Below, piece by piece: positions 35,341 to 47,300 of a stretch of 64,000 nucleotides of DNA (position 1 is its first letter; the number at the start of each line of letters is the position of its first letter). The stretch comes from Tubiluchus corallicola (lineage: Eukaryota > Priapulida > Priapulimorpha > Priapulimorphida > Tubiluchidae): the NCBI GenBank assembly GCA_030141605.1, contig JAQGDQ010000032.1, positions 169,501-233,500 of the forward strand, given 5' to 3'. The notes under the pieces were generated by a model. The model made no database searches. It saw only the letters and a list, made by a program, of their open reading frames with translations, and had not been told where the DNA came from. The translations under genes were made by a program, and so were the position numbers.

Positions 35341-35785
35341 CATACCGTCTTACTGGGCTCAAATTTGTATTAGCTGCAACGTTGTATAAAATTTGAAAAT
35401 TTAAACTCCCGTGATGACAGCTAGGAGCAGCCATTTTGACTCTAGGTTGTTTGAAAGAAGTTTAGACATCATTACGTAAAGTTCGAAAAGATAATCAGAG
35501 TATTCGAGCACACTCTTAACTAAATGAGCAAAAGTTTACAATGCTATTGTCAGTCAGACTAATACACAATATATTTTTGGTGAGCCAGTGGCGCACACTG
35601 GGAAGACGAGTCAGTGACATTTCACCAGTTGGCGCAAATGGTTTAAATTACTAAGAATTTTCTTTTCTAGCTACATAAGTATTTCAAGCAGGTATAAGGG
35701 TAATGCTAAGTAATATAACTCTGTGTGAAAAGTTTTTTCAGACATACTTTAAAATTGCATTTTCTTCCTCTTTAACTTTTATGTA
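35341..35785 (+). mobile_element. Dispersed repeat, copy 1 (inverted relative to 55190-55630)
   Basis: Large parts are recognisable as the reverse complement of 55190-55630. GTGAGCCAGTGGCGCACACTGGGAAG matches CTTCCTAGTGTGCACCACTGGCTCAC, and the GTTTGAAAGAAG...CTCGTTGC-like blocks align in reverse order. No ORF or terminal motif identifies the class. Confidence 0.65.
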
Positions 35786-35884
35786 GAAGAAGTTCTCAAG
35801 ATAAAACAGCAATTCAAGCAGTGTAGCTAGCTGATTTATTTTTTAAATATTTTGATTCACAGCCACGTACTCAAAAGGCGACGT

Positions 35885-36128
35885 AATACATCGCCTTAAC
35901 ATAAGGTAGCAGTGAGTCACATAGCTTAATGTAGCAGAGTGTAGCATACATGACATAACATAACACAGAGTAGCACATCATAGACAACATGCCATACCAA
36001 TATAACACTGCACAGTGCGCACGACACTGCATCAAGACATGCTACACATAACTCCATAGCAGCATGACACTGCACAGTGCGCACGACACTGTATCAAGAC
36101 ATGCTACACCCAACAGCATAACAACAAA
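35885..36128. repeat. ATAAC/GTAGC-type degenerate tract and a 62-bp tandem duplication
   Basis: Shifting pentamers (AGTAGCAC, CATAACATAAC) lead into a near-identical pair of 62-bp units starting at 36005 and 36067 (ACACTGCACAGTGCGCACG each). Confidence 0.75.
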
Positions 36129-36454
36129 AGCGCATTACATCGCAACGCAAAATCGCCATACAGAGTACATAGCACTTAGTGTTATTTTACTTTTCATTAA
36201 ATTATTTTCCAAGAAACTCATGAAAAAATACCAATTTCCTAATTGCTAAAATCCACCTTTGTGATTACAGTAGTGGCATTTTCAAAAGTTGAATATTCCT
36301 GTTCTTACTGCTGTTATACTTAGCTCAAGTGCACGTCATTAATACTCTTCCGTATACATTCCAACAGGAGTCTGTTGGCTCTCTTTTATGCTGGCGCTGT
36401 CTTAATCATTTCCGCATTGATCGCAGAAATCTCCGTGATGAAAATGTCTATTGT

Positions 36455-36525
36455 GTGTTTGTCACGTGACCAATAAGCACGGTGACGTCACGCAAAGTTC
36501 GCGATTTCTACCAATCAGGCGTGCG
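36455..36525 (+). promoter_or_regulatory. Promoter-like block upstream of the 36688 reading frame
   Basis: TCACGTGA (E-box), CCAAT, TGACGTCA (CRE/ATF site) and a second CCAAT lie within 60 bp of locally GC-rich sequence, 160-230 bp before the ATG. The cluster supports a transcription start near 36560-36640. No TATA box was found. Confidence 0.45.
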
Positions 36526-36687
36526 GAGGAGCGCCTGGCAATATCAAGGCAAAAAGGCTTCAACCTGTTTGACAAGAGTCGTGGGTGTTCGCGAGTGTAT
36601 TTTTTGGTGAGCCAGCGTGAAACAATTCTATCTGCAGAAGACAATTCAAGGGGAAGTTGTGCATGATTGGTAGCTGACGTCTAAAAT

Positions 36688-38203
36688 ATGTCAGGAACCA
36701 TGGTTCTTTATCATAGCTGTGTATTGTACGTTGCTGCTGCTCTAATATTAGCCTGTTTTGTAACATCGGTATCAGGTAAGATTTTTAGATATATCAAGTG
36801 GTCAAATCAACCGCTTTTATTTTGGCAATTAGCCATTGACGACTAACCTAAATGGCCGCTTCTGCTAATTTTTTTATACACGTGAACCAAAAACAGCCAG
36901 TCCGTGGTTATTTAGATCAGAAAGTCGGAAATATGAATACAAGTCCAGAAAAACAGATTTCTTGCAATTAATTTGCCAGTGAACGTACCCGTGCAGGTAC
37001 CTTATTAACGTGATTCTTAAAGTAAGGGGGTTGTTTTGAAATTAAAACAAGTTTCTGATGAATCTGTTAACTTTAAGAACCAAATTTAGTGTTTCTAGGA
37101 ACATCTTGCATTAATATAACTAATCTACCGATTAAACAAAATCAAAGCAATAAATTCCATGAGCTTGGGAATTGGAGGACTACTTCCAGGTTAAATAAGA
37201 CTCGTCCCGATTGACATATAATTTTGCAATGTATCAAGTGTTAAGATGTCCTATCCTGTGCGTTAGATCAGTGCCATCAGATCAGAGTGTTACGCTTTGT
37301 GACTAACTGATTTGTGTGTCAATCAACACGATTTTTGACAAACTCATTCTTTATCACATTTGATATTTAAACTATGTTGCGCTAAATTCCTTGACTAAAA
37401 TGGCGTGTTGATGCTTTTGAGCGTTCGCTCTGCTGTCATAGTGAGCGTAAATAGGTAATAAATATAATAAACAATTAGTATAAGTAGCAAAGTGTTACTT
37501 ACTAAGTAAACAGGAAATTAGTTTTTTTGGGAAATTTTGGACATATATGTACTTATATTTATATCAATTTTACATCACAAAATTGTATTGAGTAATTTAA
37601 AAAATTTTACGGCAACTTTGTGAAAGCTTATTCAAATGCCGAATCCTTGCTCAACTGCACAAACTTAACGGCTTCAACCTGGACTGTCAACACTGTCAGG
37701 ATGCGAACATACAAAACATTGCAGTAAATAACATTAATTAAAAACGTTTATAGGTTAAATTAGCCTCTCTTTCCCTCTCTGTTATACATGCACTCCATCA
37801 AAATGCATAATAAAGTTTTTTAATACAGTGAATTTTCAAAGCTTCAATGAGTATTATCTCGAAATTCAAAAGCAACAAGAAAAAACAAACGGACGCTTTG
37901 TGCCAAAATGAAAGCAATATACCCCCTCCCGCCAGAACAAACTAAATGCTAATTACCTAGTTTGATTGTCTTGATTTATGAGTGCAAATTGCCGCGAATG
38001 TTATGAAAATCGTTACAGCACTTTTACGATTTTTTGAAATTCGAACTCACATAATAACTAATGAGATTTTAAATTTGTCACAAAGCGCACGACACTTTTT
38101 AATTTGTCTGTTAATTGCAGTTGCGCCGTTTTCAAGCGAAGGTTTTAATGTGCCACTTTTATCGTCGTTTGAACGTTTTCCTTGGCTAACGGCGTCATCA
38201 TGA
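36688..38203 (+). CDS. Putative small secreted protein, two exons, tentative
   Basis: Exon 1 (36688-36775) reads MSGTMVLYHSC followed by a hydrophobic stretch VLYVAAALILACFVTSVS and ends in phase 1 at a GTAAGA donor, typical of a signal-peptide exon. The second ATG (36700) sits in an ideal ACCATGG context. A possible partner exon, 38121-38203, follows a TTAATTGCAG acceptor in the matching phase and gives 27 more residues (VAPFSSEGFNVPLL to TASS, then TGA), with AATAAA at 38383-38388. The total would be 56 residues, with no cysteine after the signal and no known domain. Exon 1 is reasonably supported by promoter motifs, hydrophobicity and donor. The second exon is a guess, and other 3' exons downstream are possible. 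Confidence 0.35.
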
Positions 38204-38382
38204 CGTCATTACTACGATGTCGTATGAGATGATGTCATCATACTTGATTTTGTGGTACCGGAAACAAAACACTTTTCTACTCACTTCTTGTGACGTGATT
38301 GTTGTACGCCACGATGCGTCGTTGACACTCGTTGTGGTTTCTAATCCCAGGCTGACTTCCCAACATTGGCGTCGTGGTGCTA

Positions 38383-38388
38383 AATAAA
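38383..38388 (+). promoter_or_regulatory. Possible poly(A) signal after the putative secreted-protein gene
   Basis: AATAAA 180 bp after the tentative stop codon. Confidence 0.3.
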
Positions 38389-39186
38389 CACAGGCCGTTT
38401 GCTATCCAAGTAGCGTAATGAATCAGTCATCAGTTTATTTAACATATAAAAATGTATTTAGCAAATACGACAACGTGAATATTAAAATTACAATTCAAAA
38501 CAATAGACTATCAAACCAACCAATCAATAGAACATGTATACGTGATAGGCTAAACTGAAAGAACGAATACTAATAGTGAAAAAAGTAAAATAATAATAAT
38601 AAAAAGGTTCTTTTTTCTTAAAGTAATGGGTTCTTTGATACTCCGAGGGGAACCACAGATCAAAATTTGTAGCACATGGCGGTTTTGCGACAAATTTTCT
38701 TCATTTTTGCACCTTTTGTTTATTATAGATTACGAGACTTGATTTTGAACCTGTAATCTCCTAATTTTTGGCTGTAATCTACCAAAGTAAAAAACCCTTT
38801 GGACTTTTACTAAGTTTCTGATCATTCTTATCAGAATAGGAGAGCTCTGCCTTTCTCAAACGTAATTTATTAGTAATTAGTAATTTAGTAATAAAAACCA
38901 AAAAAATGAGGTAAACGCAGAAAAGTATTTTGCTACCCTAATAACGAAACAATGGGCGATGCAGGTGAAAGGTTATCAGGAACATTTTGAGGCTTTTTTC
39001 ATTAAGCAAAAGTAAATGCTCTAGGAAGAAGATGTGTACGGAAAACATGAAAACTGGAAAGGCTTCAGATATGAAGTTTTATAAACATTGCGACAAACTA
39101 AATGTGTATAATAATTATTTACCAACTTAAGACGATTTCATATGCGGCGATCTTTTGAAAGTTACGCTATATAAATACATGACTAG
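38389..39186. other. Intergenic, nothing recognised
   Basis: AT-rich sequence; no exon, domain or element recognised before the first solo LTR. Confidence 0.5.
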
Positions 39187-40272
39187 TGTTGGGAGCTAAT
39201 AGACTTTTATGGTGGGGGTGCAACTCTTTACCTCCCTACTCATCCACAAATCTGACTAACCTGTCGCGTCATCTTTTATTCACAATAAAAGGGTTGTGCA
39301 ACATTCGTGGGCGGTTGTTGTCCTACAGTTTTCCAGAGGGCAACAAGGTATATGAACCAGAAAATTCAACGACACAGGTGTAAATAATATGTCTTTAGAG
39401 AGGTTGCAATGTCGAAGGGCTTTTTACGGGGGTCTACTTAGGCATTATGGTTTTCCATGTTGAATATGACATACCATAGATTTCAAATATTCCAACAACA
39501 AAATCTCATATGAAATGGAGGAAAAGATTACGATTATTTGTACTATTTTTATTTACTTTTTAGTCCATTTAGATAAATCAGAACAGGTCATTATCACAAC
39601 TATCAGTAACAGTTTCGGGAAAAAACGGCAGTTAACAATAACAAAAATGACAAAGTAAACAGAAAACAAAATGTCTACTTATCAGTTAACCCTTCCCTTG
39701 AGAGGACAAGGACATGGGAGAGGAGTCCGCGGACGTAGCTCACTCCAGTCAGTCACAGCAACACATCAACAACTTCAGTGTATGGCCATAACAATCAACG
39801 GTGATGACGCCGGCCGCAGCACCAATCAAACATGAACTAAGGAATGGCTCACAAGTTTTTGAGGTTGACTCAGGATACGTCCACAATCCACAGCGTCTGG
39901 ACACTGGTGGCTGATCACGCCTCTCCGTGTAGTTTAGAATAAGGCACATCGTAGAGAGTTTCAACATCTCATTAGTGTGAATAAAGCTCCATCCACAAGT
40001 TTAGTGCTTCAGAGACTCCTATAACCAAGTTTAGGATTTTAACAATTTTTTTGTAAAGTAAAGTTAAAGTTAAAAGTTAAAGCATTTTGGCTGCTTTAAG
40101 ATTCATCAGTTCCACTCTGCTATCCTGGATGTCTGTGTCATGCACGTTCCAAAATCATGTTATGCATGGATAGGTTATAGTATATTATGAAAGGTGGGGT
40201 GATAGGTAGGAAGCCCTTCCCACAGACTATACTACAGCAATATTTAGTTTAGCTACGTGTAAGAACCTTACA
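39187..40272 (+). mobile_element. Solo LTR, copy 1
   Basis: 1086 bp starting TGTTGGGAGCTA and ending GTAAGAACCTTACA, so it has the TG...CA ends of an LTR. It is flanked by CTAG on both sides (39183-39186 and 40273-40276), a 4-bp (perhaps decayed 5-bp) target-site duplication. It matches 50915-52013 along its full length apart from indels. AATAAA-like signals occur inside (near 39284 and 39980). No gag or pol sequence adjoins it. Strand is by convention only. Confidence 0.85.
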
Positions 40273-42357
40273 CTAGCTGGAGAAGTACAAACATACTTTA
40301 GCACAAAAAATTCTTAGTGATTACATAGGCAGGGACACGACGTGCCATGTACTGTTATCAGTAAAATACTGTATTCAAATGACCATTAATTGACATCAGT
40401 GCAGGTAAACAGCTTCTATTTTTATAGTAAAGCTTCACTGATCACCAAAGAAGCATGTCTGCTGGGTGTTCATAGCGACATTGCTCTGAATGCAAATAAT
40501 TCAAGCTACAGCTCATAATCATCATTTCAATGAGTCGACGTGCCTAATCGCTAATTGCAACTATTACGTGAAGTATTAGCGACCTTATCATCTATTGAGA
40601 CACCAGGTCACGCTAAACCTACGTTTGGTTTACTCAAAGCGCGGACTTTTGCAAATTAAAAGAGCTAATAATTCATGACGTCGCAAAATTTTTTGGCTAG
40701 ATATCGTTTTAGGGACGACTGGTCGCCCCGGGCGACTGGTTCATTTAACACTCGGAATTGCCTGATGAAAAGTCCAGTACAGTGTACGTAATTTTGAGAT
40801 GGGTGAATGACAAATAAAAGCAGATGACAGGGCGAAGGTCGACCTTATTGGTCAACAAGATCGACCTAAAAAGGTTGAACAGGCATTTTTGAAATATGTT
40901 GAAATTAGAACATCAAAAAGTTACATCATCTGCAATCATGTTGAAACTGTACTATCCATCATCGTTTTGAGCGTTACTGTCACTTTCATCGACACCATGA
41001 TCATATCGTCGTTCAAGGGTTCTGTGTTATTTCCCTATAAACGTCGTCACTGTTGTGATGTAACATTTAGTAGAAATTGACAATATCTAGTAGTCTAAAT
41101 AAACTGGGCATTAAATTCAATTGCTTTATTTAATTAAAAATACAATATGCATGAAAAAAACTGTGCACAGATCATTGAAGCAAAACTGTACAAGTATATA
41201 CGAGGCATACAAGCATACCGGTACCGGGTTTACCACGTCGGAGTTCCAGTCCTGGCATTAACTGCGTCACCATTCCATTTCCATTCCATGAAGATGGTTT
41301 CATCACAAGACTTTGTAAACGTATGTGCAACATTCCATTCCATGCGTTATCGATTCATACCATACCATCTGTCAATCGATTCCACCAAGTTCCGACAGCC
41401 GCTGGCAGCTCACCTCAAGGACCACCACCCCTTCGCCTCACCACTGACACGATAGCTACAACTTCCTCGTGAGTCTAGCTTGCTCGACTCCGTCTGCCAA
41501 CTTGCTGGGAGTCTCACCAATACAAGTCTAGATTAAGTTCCGTATTCCATTGACCATATTAACATGCTGTTTCTATTCCGTTTATATCGTTTGAGGAAGT
41601 TCCACAATAGTATAAATCAAAACATCTCAATCAATCTCTGTAGAGATGTTCGAACTGAGCAGTGTGGGCAGACTTTAGACGTGCCTGCCACACGCAACAA
41701 TACGCTCAGAAACCAAGTATCAACTGCCTCGCTAGATCGAGAAATTCACTTCTCCACGACCTGTAGGAATCACCTGTGTTTATGCATTTTTAAAATAACC
41801 TATGAGAGGTAAGTATGCGTTAAACATAACTAGATTACCTGTGCTGATTTCACAGCTGCACATATGCAAAACTAAACTGCTTCATCTGTTCACCTCGTAA
41901 AGAAGTATTTTAAGTTCAAATAACTCAATACTATAATATTGCAACATATCAATATTAATCTAATTGTTAAGAATAAAAATAAAACAGTGTTTATTTGGCT
42001 TGTGCAGGCATTCAAAATAAAAGATCAAGCTTGGACAGTAGTACGTCCGATAGGGCACGAAGATAGCACGGCTGTACAATGCTATATAAATTATTTCAGT
42101 TCAATTCGTGAATGGCATTGCTGTAGTGTTGCCTAACAATTGCCTAAAATAACTTACAACTCTTTTATAATTAAAGTAAAGTTTTCCACGATTAGTCCCA
42201 TTATTACATAATTTAGGAAATAAATGAAAAAATGTGATAATTAATAGCCGTATATTATCTTACAAACACACAATTAATTAAATTTTGAAACCAATCTTGA
42301 AAGACAGGAAATGTGAAAAGTTGGGATGCATTTGATTAGGATTGAATGACTTAGTAG
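40273..42357. other. No gene recognised
   Basis: Contains a 102-codon ORF (41147-41455) with short CCATTCCATT repeats but no domain, signal peptide or splice-site support; it is treated as chance. Confidence 0.45.
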
Positions 42358-42435
42358 TAGTGGTGGTGGTGGTGGCGGCGGTGGCGGTGACGGTGGCGGT
42401 AGCGATAGTGGTTGTGGTAGTGGTAATGGTAACAG
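42358..42435. repeat. (GGT)n/(GGC)n-type microsatellite
   Basis: GTGGTGGTGGTGGTGGCGGCGGTGGC and degenerate continuation. Confidence 0.85.
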
Positions 42436-42773
42436 CTTTATTTATTAATCAATACATGTTACAACAAAATGGCATTGTTGTGGGATGATAAGTTAAAAGC
42501 AACATGCAGTGATTCAGAAATTATATAGTTTTTTTTCGAAATTAACCCTTCATTCAATTAGAGCTCGAACAAATTAGTTTTTGGATGGAACAATGATAAC
42601 TAAAAGGGGAACGAAAATATAAGTTTTCAATTGATGCTCTCCTTTTCTTGGGTGCTTTTATTGTAGTTTTATTGTTTAATTTCTATGAAGAATGCTTTTA
42701 TGTATGAAGAATAGTGTGAGCTCATTTTACGTGTAATATATAATTTTTTTAACTCAATGAATAAATAAAATAT

Positions 42774-43000
<227 letters not shown>

Positions 43001-43049
43001 GTTGCTAGTAGGTGACAAATTTTGACTTTGCGCAAGTTTCTCTTCTGTG

Positions 43050-44040
43050 AGGGATAAAAACGGCACAGGAAAAATAGAACGGTAAAAATGGCACTAGAAA
43101 AAATGACACAGGTAAAAATGGCATAGGTAAAATGGCACAGGAAAAAACGACACAAACGGAAAAGTAGGTAAAATGACACAGGAAAAAAAATGGCACAAAT
43201 GGAAAAGTAGAAAAAATGGCACATAATAATGTTATTTTGATACAATTGATTTCGATAATAAAACAAGAATGCGCTCAGTAAGCAGGAACAGATCTCTGTC
43301 AAAGCCGAACAATCCTAAACTTATTCGTCTGATTGTTTTGATTAAAAAAATTTAACGCAAAGATAAACAAGCAAACATACAAAATTGTATCCATACTGGT
43401 TTTATATAGAGTAGCAAAAGACTCACAAAATATCTGTCTTTAAATAGATTTATAATCAGTAATGCACGAACGTTTCACTTAGTGTTTAACTATCTTTTTA
43501 ACCGTTAATTTTGACGGTGGCAATAGGCTGACAAATATATACGCGCTATGTCACCTTATAAGGCTATACACATTAATAATTAAAGATTATAGACAACGTT
43601 ATGCAATTTTAAAAGAGAGAATTTCTCGAAATGGCGAACTGGAATTAACTCGTAGTTGTTTGTCCAGGTGGAAATAGCAAAAACGAAGTACTAAACACTC
43701 CCTCTGAGACCGTCACAAGTGTTTAAAAATATCTTTTGTATGTGGTGCTCGGTGAAGTTTTGCGAAAAAAGAATCGACGAAAAGATTTCGAGTTTTTACG
43801 TAATATGGTTACTGCTATAACAGAAAAAACAACCAAACAAACACACAAACTGTGTTGAAGTACAACTTTCTTGGCAGAAGTAAAAATAACTAAAAGAGTT
43901 ATCCTACACAGTAAGCAGAATCCTAACGCATACTTTACTGAGTGTGCCATTTTTTCCTCTCCCATTTTACCTACTTTTGCATTTGTGCTATTTTTTCCTG
44001 TGCTATTTTTACCGTGTCACTTTTTTGTGACATTTTTACT
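43050..44040. mobile_element. Foldback-like element with minisatellite inverted arms
   Basis: The left arm, 43050-43225, is a run of about 10 variable units of the type GGTAAAAATGGCACAGGAAA. The right arm, 43945-44040, contains the same units in reverse orientation (TTTTTCCTGTGCTATTTTTACC). The 720-bp centre shows no transposase. Arms built of tandem repeats recall foldback / TU-type elements, but the class assignment is inference. Confidence 0.5.
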
Positions 44041-44104
44041 TATATTCGTTTTCTTCAGTCACGTTGCGTTTTTGTGATCTTCTGTATCCATGATATTTAT
44101 TAGG

Positions 44105-44200
44105 TATTGACAAGCATTTGTATTTGATAAGATGTGTACTCATTAGCTTTCGCGTAAAGTGAAGGTTTTTGCTTCAAATCCAGACAGCACTCCAACTTTT
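44105..44200 (+). mobile_element. tRNA-derived SINE-like remnant
   Basis: CATTAGCTTTCGCGTAAAG followed by TGCTTCAAATCCAGACAGC resembles tRNA anticodon-arm to B-box sequence continuing into a SINE body. The A box is weak. Confidence 0.4.
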
Positions 44201-44224
44201 TATGTTTCCTATCTTTCAAGTTTG

Positions 44225-44310
44225 GCATCAAACTTTAATTAATTAATTAAATAATATTAATAATAATATTATTAATAACATATTTAATAACAATTATAAT
44301 AATTAATCGT
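44225..44310. repeat. AATTAAT/TAATAAT palindromic AT-rich tract
   Basis: Almost pure A/T with self-complementary AATATTAATAATAATATTATT. Confidence 0.75.
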
Positions 44311-47300
44311 GTTATAAATCAAAAATAACTGCGCAAAGATTTTTGGCCTTATTTTGGGAAATAAGCGTTACAGATCCTGTACAAAAATACAACATTCGTG
44401 GAAGATCTTTCTATATTGTTCAACATTCTACAAGCCGGTATCCTGTATTCAACGGCTGCGCTTAATTTAAAGGGCTGTGGCAGGACCAAGATCTAGCCAA
44501 TTTTAAGGATAAATGATCTGTTAATCCTCTAAAAAGCAAAATGAGGCAACGTGTTTTAGCCACATTTTTTTGCATTTTCCCTGCGGTCACCCATCCATGT
44601 CCTGAGCTAGCTTGGCTATGATCGTGGTGCATTTACGATATAGAACAAAAATAGGCTGGGAAAAGTTAGGTAACCATGGAACGTTATTCGACGGTGTATC
44701 TGCATACGCCTTTATTGTACCCAACAGTAAATAAATTTGCAATCTTGAAATGTAAGTATAGCGTTGTGCTGGTATAACTGAATCGAAAGTTTCCCCGCTA
44801 CTGAATTTTGCCGTGATTTCATTTCAAAATATAATTCTGTCAGCTACATAATAAACGTAGCTTGTAATAAGAGAAACTGAAACAACCGACCTCTATTGCT
44901 TCGCACAATATCACGTACTATTACGTACTATATCGCAAAACTGCAATAACCTGATGTCATATAAGGTAACTTGTATTGTTTAAAAATGTTTCCACGTGAG
45001 AAATAACAGAAGATATTAAAACACGATTAGCTATATAAGAGTCAGGCTAGATTTATATGACTGTGCTTTGTTGTGTTTCGCATGTCTTTGGAGCGATATT
45101 GCCGTAGGTTGACAAGTATTATTGCTAACTGTTTTCAGTCTGTAATACAAGAAATTGTTAGAAAACATTAGTCGTGACACAAGGCGAAGCGATAATTTAT
45201 TATAATGATAGGCTTAAAAAATTTTAGCTTCTATCTTCAGAAGCCACAGCCCTCACTAGGTTATTTTTGCATCTTTGCGTTCGACAAATGTTTTATATGA
45301 GTAAAATTTACAAATTTATGTTAAATTTTTGACTCTTTCGGAATACTTGATGCAATTATGTCGTCATGTAATGAAGACCAAACAAAGACTCGTTAGCCAT
45401 ATTGAAACGTGGAAATATGTTGCTGACGCACGCGAACTGCCATAACTTTTCGGCTGTTTTGCAGTTAAATAAACTGGTTGTACATGTGACGTTTTTTCAA
45501 GTCTATATAGGTGGTTGAGTTATTCAATTTATTTGATATGTGGCGAACAAGGCCAACCAGGATACATTTTACAAAAAACATTAATTTACATGCATACGCG
45601 AGGGTATTTAGTTACAGTCCAGCAGTGTTCGCTAAATAAACAGCCAAGTAAAGAATGCCCCCGAGGTTCCATTTTATGCTTAATGTCTTGCTGCTATTGC
45701 TGATTGCTTGCGATTATATGCGTTTGTCTATTGTTGTTTTCATGTTTTGTTTCTTTTTTCCTTCGTCCTATTTTAACAAGTTATAGGGTTTATTTAGTAA
45801 ACGTGATTCAGTTAGTAGAATTATCGAAAACAAGATATTGCGTATTTTCCATTACCTTTTCATTATACAGTACGCTTACTAAGGTCGGGTAAGCAAAGGT
45901 AAATACTTCAGAGAAAGACGCACATTTGATTTATCAAACGAAAACGTGCCAATGCCTAAATGTGCTATTATTATGATTACCTACTGATCATTAGTTAGAT
46001 GAAAGAAAACCAAAGGCATTTGCAGGTGCTAGACGAGAAAATATCACGTCTACATTATTGTCATAATTATCTAATACCCTGTATACGCACTAAATTTAGA
46101 CATTAGACAGACAAGACTCACAAGTCGGAAAAACTGAAATTATCAATCGTATAGATTGATAAAAGCGAAAACGTGACATTTTATAATTTTAATGTTCTAC
46201 AGCCGGCATAGGCGCACAAATTAGTAATACGTGGCAACAAATTAATATTTTGGCAATTCGGAGGCTCAGTAATGTTATATGTCGTTCTTTCGAAATTTAG
46301 AAAAAATTTCTTCGCTGCTGAGTCATCGCTTCCTGCGCGTTCCCAACTGATCACCATTTGGCTTCGTAAACCTGATATTTTAACTAATGGGCAAACCAGT
46401 AAATAGGTCACCAGTAAAAGTGGGAACTGATGTCCTGAGTTTGGTGACAGAGTGGCCTAGACTGCACACTGCAACCAGCGTGAAGTCTTCTAAAATAGCG
46501 GCGGCCAACACCAAAGCCTACATATAATACGTTATTTGTGTGTTGTGTCCTGTATTGTTGTGAGTTGCTAAATAGCCGTTAGTGCGAATGTTTTCTGTTA
46601 AAATGAGCGACGGTAAATAAATGTTGTTTTGTCTTTGGATCTGAAGCCAAGCAATTCATTACTTTAAAGCGACCTGCAGTGGTAATTACGTTCAACTCTA
46701 GACAAATAAAGGGCCGGCTCAAATCATTTGGAAATGCAAAATGATTTTTATGGCAAAGAGACAAAGAGTTAATGTAACGAACGCTTTTGTTACAATGCAC
46801 ATTAATGACTGGACGTTTTATGTACCTAATGTGAAAGCTTATCATGCTAGTATTTTCCTGTTCTTGAAACCTCTTGTCTTAAACATTATAAACTATTTTA
46901 GGCGTCAAGACGACAACACCTACCCCAGCTGTTGCTGGGGAATTAGGAAAGTATCCAATAAATTGACATATTTCTTTTGTTGTTGTTAAATAACGACTTC
47001 GAGCTTAGACTGATTTCACTTCCACAAAATAGATTACGCAACGAAGCATACCGCCTTACTAAAACCCTAAATCTTCTTCGGTAAAACTGGTTTGAAATGG
47101 GATAAATTTGATCAATTGCTAAATGCCGAGAAAGACTCAAAGCTAACTATGTAATAACCTGGAGACAATCTCTACCTAATATACACTAGATTGTACTTTT
47201 ATCAACTCAGATTTTGTAATTGAATATTACTTACTAAATGTTAAAAATATTAGAAACATAAATCGTTAGCCAAATTTTGAACTAGCGCACATTGTCTGGC

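Noticed and set aside
37096-37213. Possible second exon of the 36688 gene after TTTCTAG (TSCINITNLP...)
   Set aside because: Phase fits, but the frame has low complexity and an unconvincing donor; the 38121 exon has a better acceptor, though it too is only tentative.
41147-41455. 102-codon plus-strand ORF
   Set aside because: No signal peptide, domain or splice support; includes CCATTCCATT repeats.
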